Source of the DNA: Lachnospiraceae bacterium | Lineage (GTDB): Bacteria > Bacillota > Clostridia > Lachnospirales > Lachnospiraceae | Assembly (NCBI GenBank): GCA_009774155.1 | Contig: VSNE01000112.1 | Coordinates: 1-8,419, forward strand | Reading direction: 5' to 3' | DNA: 8,419 nucleotides | Shown: positions 7,179 through 8,419 of the stretch, one piece after another | How the letters are laid out: every line of letters starts with the position of its first letter | Numbering within the stretch: position 1 is the first letter of the stretch | Translations under genes and position numbers: made by a program | The notes under the pieces: generated by a model | Databases searched by the model: none | What the model saw: only the letters and a program-made list of their open reading frames with translations | Told to the model about the DNA's origin: nothing

Positions 7179-7207
7179 GTCAGGCGGACGCAAAGCATCC
7201 ATCTGAC
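7179..7207 (+). repeat. Imperfect hairpin downstream of the fusion gene
   Basis: The arms 7179-7188 and 7198-7207 pair at nine of ten positions (one G-U wobble, one mismatch) around a 9-nt loop. It begins 22 nt after the stop of the fusion gene. There is no T run after it, so it is not an obvious terminator. It may be the left part of a larger palindromic element with the hairpins at 7221-7289. Confidence 0.45.
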
Positions 7208-7220
7208 GAATGCCGCGAGG

Positions 7221-7289
7221 GTCAAATACCCCGCAGAACTGCTGCGGTGCAAGTTTGACGCCCCGTCAGCCTGCTGCGGGGTTCTTGAC
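7221..7289. repeat. Composite palindromic element with alternative hairpins
   Basis: GTCAAATACCCCGCAG (7221-7236) is matched by an inverted copy at 7274-7289, identical to its reverse complement at 14 of 16 positions. The left part can instead fold locally: GTCAAA/TTTGAC (7221-7226 with 7254-7259) and CCGCAG/CTGCGG (7231-7236 with 7242-7247). On the right, CCCCG (7261-7265) pairs with CGGGG (7277-7281). The long and local folds exclude each other. The GC-rich, nested, intergenic layout resembles short dispersed palindromic (REP- or MITE-like) repeats, but copy number cannot be judged from one window. Confidence 0.65.
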
Positions 7290-7296
7290 TGTCATA

Positions 7297-7343
7297 AAAA
7301 GAGGCCGTGCAGCCGCCATGCTGCATCAGCCTTCTTTTATTTT
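7297..7343. terminator. Bidirectional terminator between convergent genes
   Basis: The stem TGCAGC/GCTGCA (7308-7313 with 7320-7325) is extended, across a small internal loop, by GGC/GCC (7303-7305 with 7329-7331). Flanking A-rich and T-rich runs follow: TTCTTTTATTTT on the + strand and CTCTTTTT on the - strand. It could therefore end transcription of both the fusion gene and the DAHP synthase gene, whose stop codon begins at its edge. Confidence 0.75.
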
Positions 7344-8371
7344 CAGCAGTTTTCCGCAATTTCATACAATAATTTTTCAGTCTTGTCCCACCCCAGACAT
7401 GGGTCAGTGATGGACTTTCCGTAGACATTTTCATGAATCTTCTGGCAGCCGTCCTCGATATAGCTTTCAATCATAAGACCTTTGACCATCTTATAAATAT
7501 CCTCGCTATAGCGGCGGCTGTGCAGGATCTCTTTAGAAATACGGATCTGCTCCAGATACTGCTTGTTGGAGTTGGAATGATTCGTATCTATGATGCAGGC
7601 CGGATTCAGAAGATTCTTCCGGGCATACAGCTCGCACAGCAGGCGGAGATCCTCGTAGTGGTAGTTGGGAAGGACTGCTCCCCGTTTATTTACCGCCCCG
7701 CGCAGAATCGTGTGTGCCAGCGGATTGCCGGTAGTGTCCACATCCCAGCCGCGGTAAATAAAGGAGTGTGCATGCTGGGCGGCGACGACGGAGTTTAACA
7801 TAACGGTCATGTCGCCGCTGGTGGGATTTTTCATACCGGCCGGCACATCGAAACCGCTGACTGTCATACGGTGGTGCTGGTCCTCCACAGAACGGGCGCC
7901 CACGGCCACATAAGAAAGAAGATCTGCCAGATACCACCAGTTTTCAGGATACAGCATTTCATCTGCCGCAGTCAGGCCGGTTTCCTCGATGTTATGGATA
8001 TGGAGCTTTCGGATGGCAATCAGGCCTTCCAGCAGGTCGGGTGCGGATTCCGGATTCGGCTGGTGAACCATTCCTTTATAGCCCTCTCCGGTGGTGCGGG
8101 GCTTATTCGTATAGATTCTGGGAATTATGATGCATTTATCCTTGATTTTTTCCTGTACAGGAACCAGACGGTGCAGATAGTCCATAACCGCGGTTTCATT
8201 GTCAGCGGAGCACGGCCCGATAATAATCAGGAAGCGGTTATCGGCCCCGGTAATGACGTCGCTGATTTCCTTATCCCGCTGTGCCTTTAATGCTGCGCAT
8301 TTCTCAGAAAGAGGGTACATAGATTTGATCTCTTTAGGGATGGGCAGCTTTCTATTAAATGTGAATCCCAT
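7343..8371 (-). CDS. aroF: 3-deoxy-7-phosphoheptulonate (DAHP) synthase, class I AroF/G/H type
   Basis: DAHP synthase condenses phosphoenolpyruvate with erythrose 4-phosphate, the first step of the shikimate pathway to aromatic amino acids. The 342-residue protein is close to the 350 of E. coli AroG and aligns along its whole length. Substrate and metal motifs are visible: GPCSADN with metal ligand C54, RIYTNKPRTT (85-94), GARSVEDQHHR (158-168), GMKNPTSG (179-186), DTNHSNSNK with H265 (262-270), E302 in MIESY and D323 in SITDPCLGW. These match the Cys, His, Glu and Asp ligands of AroG. There is no fused chorismate mutase or extra regulatory domain. The ATG at 8371 is chosen because AAAGGAG (8378-8384 on the complement) lies 6 nt upstream and the family N-terminus starts there. 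The upstream in-frame ATG at 8395 lies before this site. Feedback specificity (Phe, Tyr or Trp) cannot be read from the sequence. It converges on the fusion gene. Confidence 0.96.
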   Translation of the reverse strand: MGFTFNRKLPIPKEIKSMYPLSEKCAALKAQRDKEISDVITGADNRFLIIIGPCSADNETAVMDYLHRLVPVQEKIKDKCIIIPRIYTNKPRTTGEGYKGMVHQPNPESAPDLLEGLIAIRKLHIHNIEETGLTAADEMLYPENWWYLADLLSYVAVGARSVEDQHHRMTVSGFDVPAGMKNPTSGDMTVMLNSVVAAQHAHSFIYRGWDVDTTGNPLAHTILRGAVNKRGAVLPNYHYEDLRLLCELYARKNLLNPACIIDTNHSNSNKQYLEQIRISKEILHSRRYSEDIYKMVKGLMIESYIEDGCQKIHENVYGKSITDPCLGWDKTEKLLYEIAENC

Positions 8372-8377
8372 GATAAT

Positions 8378-8384
8378 CTCCTTT
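8378..8384 (-). promoter_or_regulatory. Ribosome binding site that fixes the aroF start
   Basis: On the complement, AAAGGAG lies 6 nt before the ATG at 8371 and 8 or more bases after the alternative in-frame ATG at 8395, which has no such site before it within the window. This supports the shorter protein. Confidence 0.8.
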
Positions 8385-8419
8385 GTTTTATACAAAATTT
8401 TTCTGAATAAGTATAATAT

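Noticed and set aside
8372..8395. Upstream in-frame ATG at 8395 for the DAHP synthase
   Set aside because: The AAAGGAG site falls between it and the ATG at 8371, and the extra residues are not part of the family.
8405..8419. TATTAT on the complement at 8412-8417 as a -10 box for aroF
   Set aside because: The position is plausible, but the matching -35 region would lie beyond the window, and the stretch is simply AT-rich.

Overview
The window looks like chromosomal DNA from a low- to mid-GC, endospore-forming anaerobic Firmicute, most likely a clostridium of the Lachnospiraceae type. The signs are strong AAGGAGG-like ribosome binding sites, intrinsic terminators, a membrane-anchored RNase Y, a SpoIIM-type sporulation membrane protein next to a XerD-type recombinase, and protein sequences of clostridial character. 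The taxonomic placement is an inference from gene content, not from a marker gene.

Layout. Positions 34-1581 (+) encode RNase Y (rny), ending in a hairpin terminator at 1598-1631. Positions 1678-2472 (+) encode pyrroline-5-carboxylate reductase (proC). A SpoIIM-like integral membrane protein follows at 2516-3073 (+), 43 nt downstream and probably on the proC transcript. The gap behind it holds a near-consensus vegetative promoter (3080-3108) that should drive the XerD-type tyrosine recombinase at 3139-4020 (+). That gene ends in a strong intrinsic terminator at 4032-4066.

The most unusual gene is at 4097-7156 (+), a 1019-residue protein. It joins three parts: an N-terminal ATP-grasp (PEP/pyruvate-binding) domain, a swivelling phospho-histidine domain (H754), and a class I glutamine amidotransferase/gamma-glutamyl hydrolase domain with a C905-H992-E994 triad. 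The first two parts and the helical middle resemble the L-glutamine kinase of Campylobacter phosphoramidate capsule synthesis (Cj1418). The C-terminal part resembles its partner hydrolase (Cj1417), which is a separate protein in Campylobacter. No cytidylyltransferase (Cj1416-like) or capsule gene is present. The fusion therefore suggests a stand-alone route to a phosphoramidate-type product, or a variant of it, in a gut-type clostridium.

The gap after it (7157-7342) holds a cluster of hairpins, including a composite palindrome that can fold in mutually exclusive ways, and a bidirectional terminator. It separates this gene from the convergent DAHP synthase gene (7343-8371, -), the first enzyme of the shikimate pathway. 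Apart from sequential transcription of rny, proC, spoIIM and xerD, the genes are not obviously part of one pathway: RNA turnover, proline synthesis, sporulation, chromosome dimer resolution, the fusion enzyme and aromatic amino acid synthesis lie side by side.
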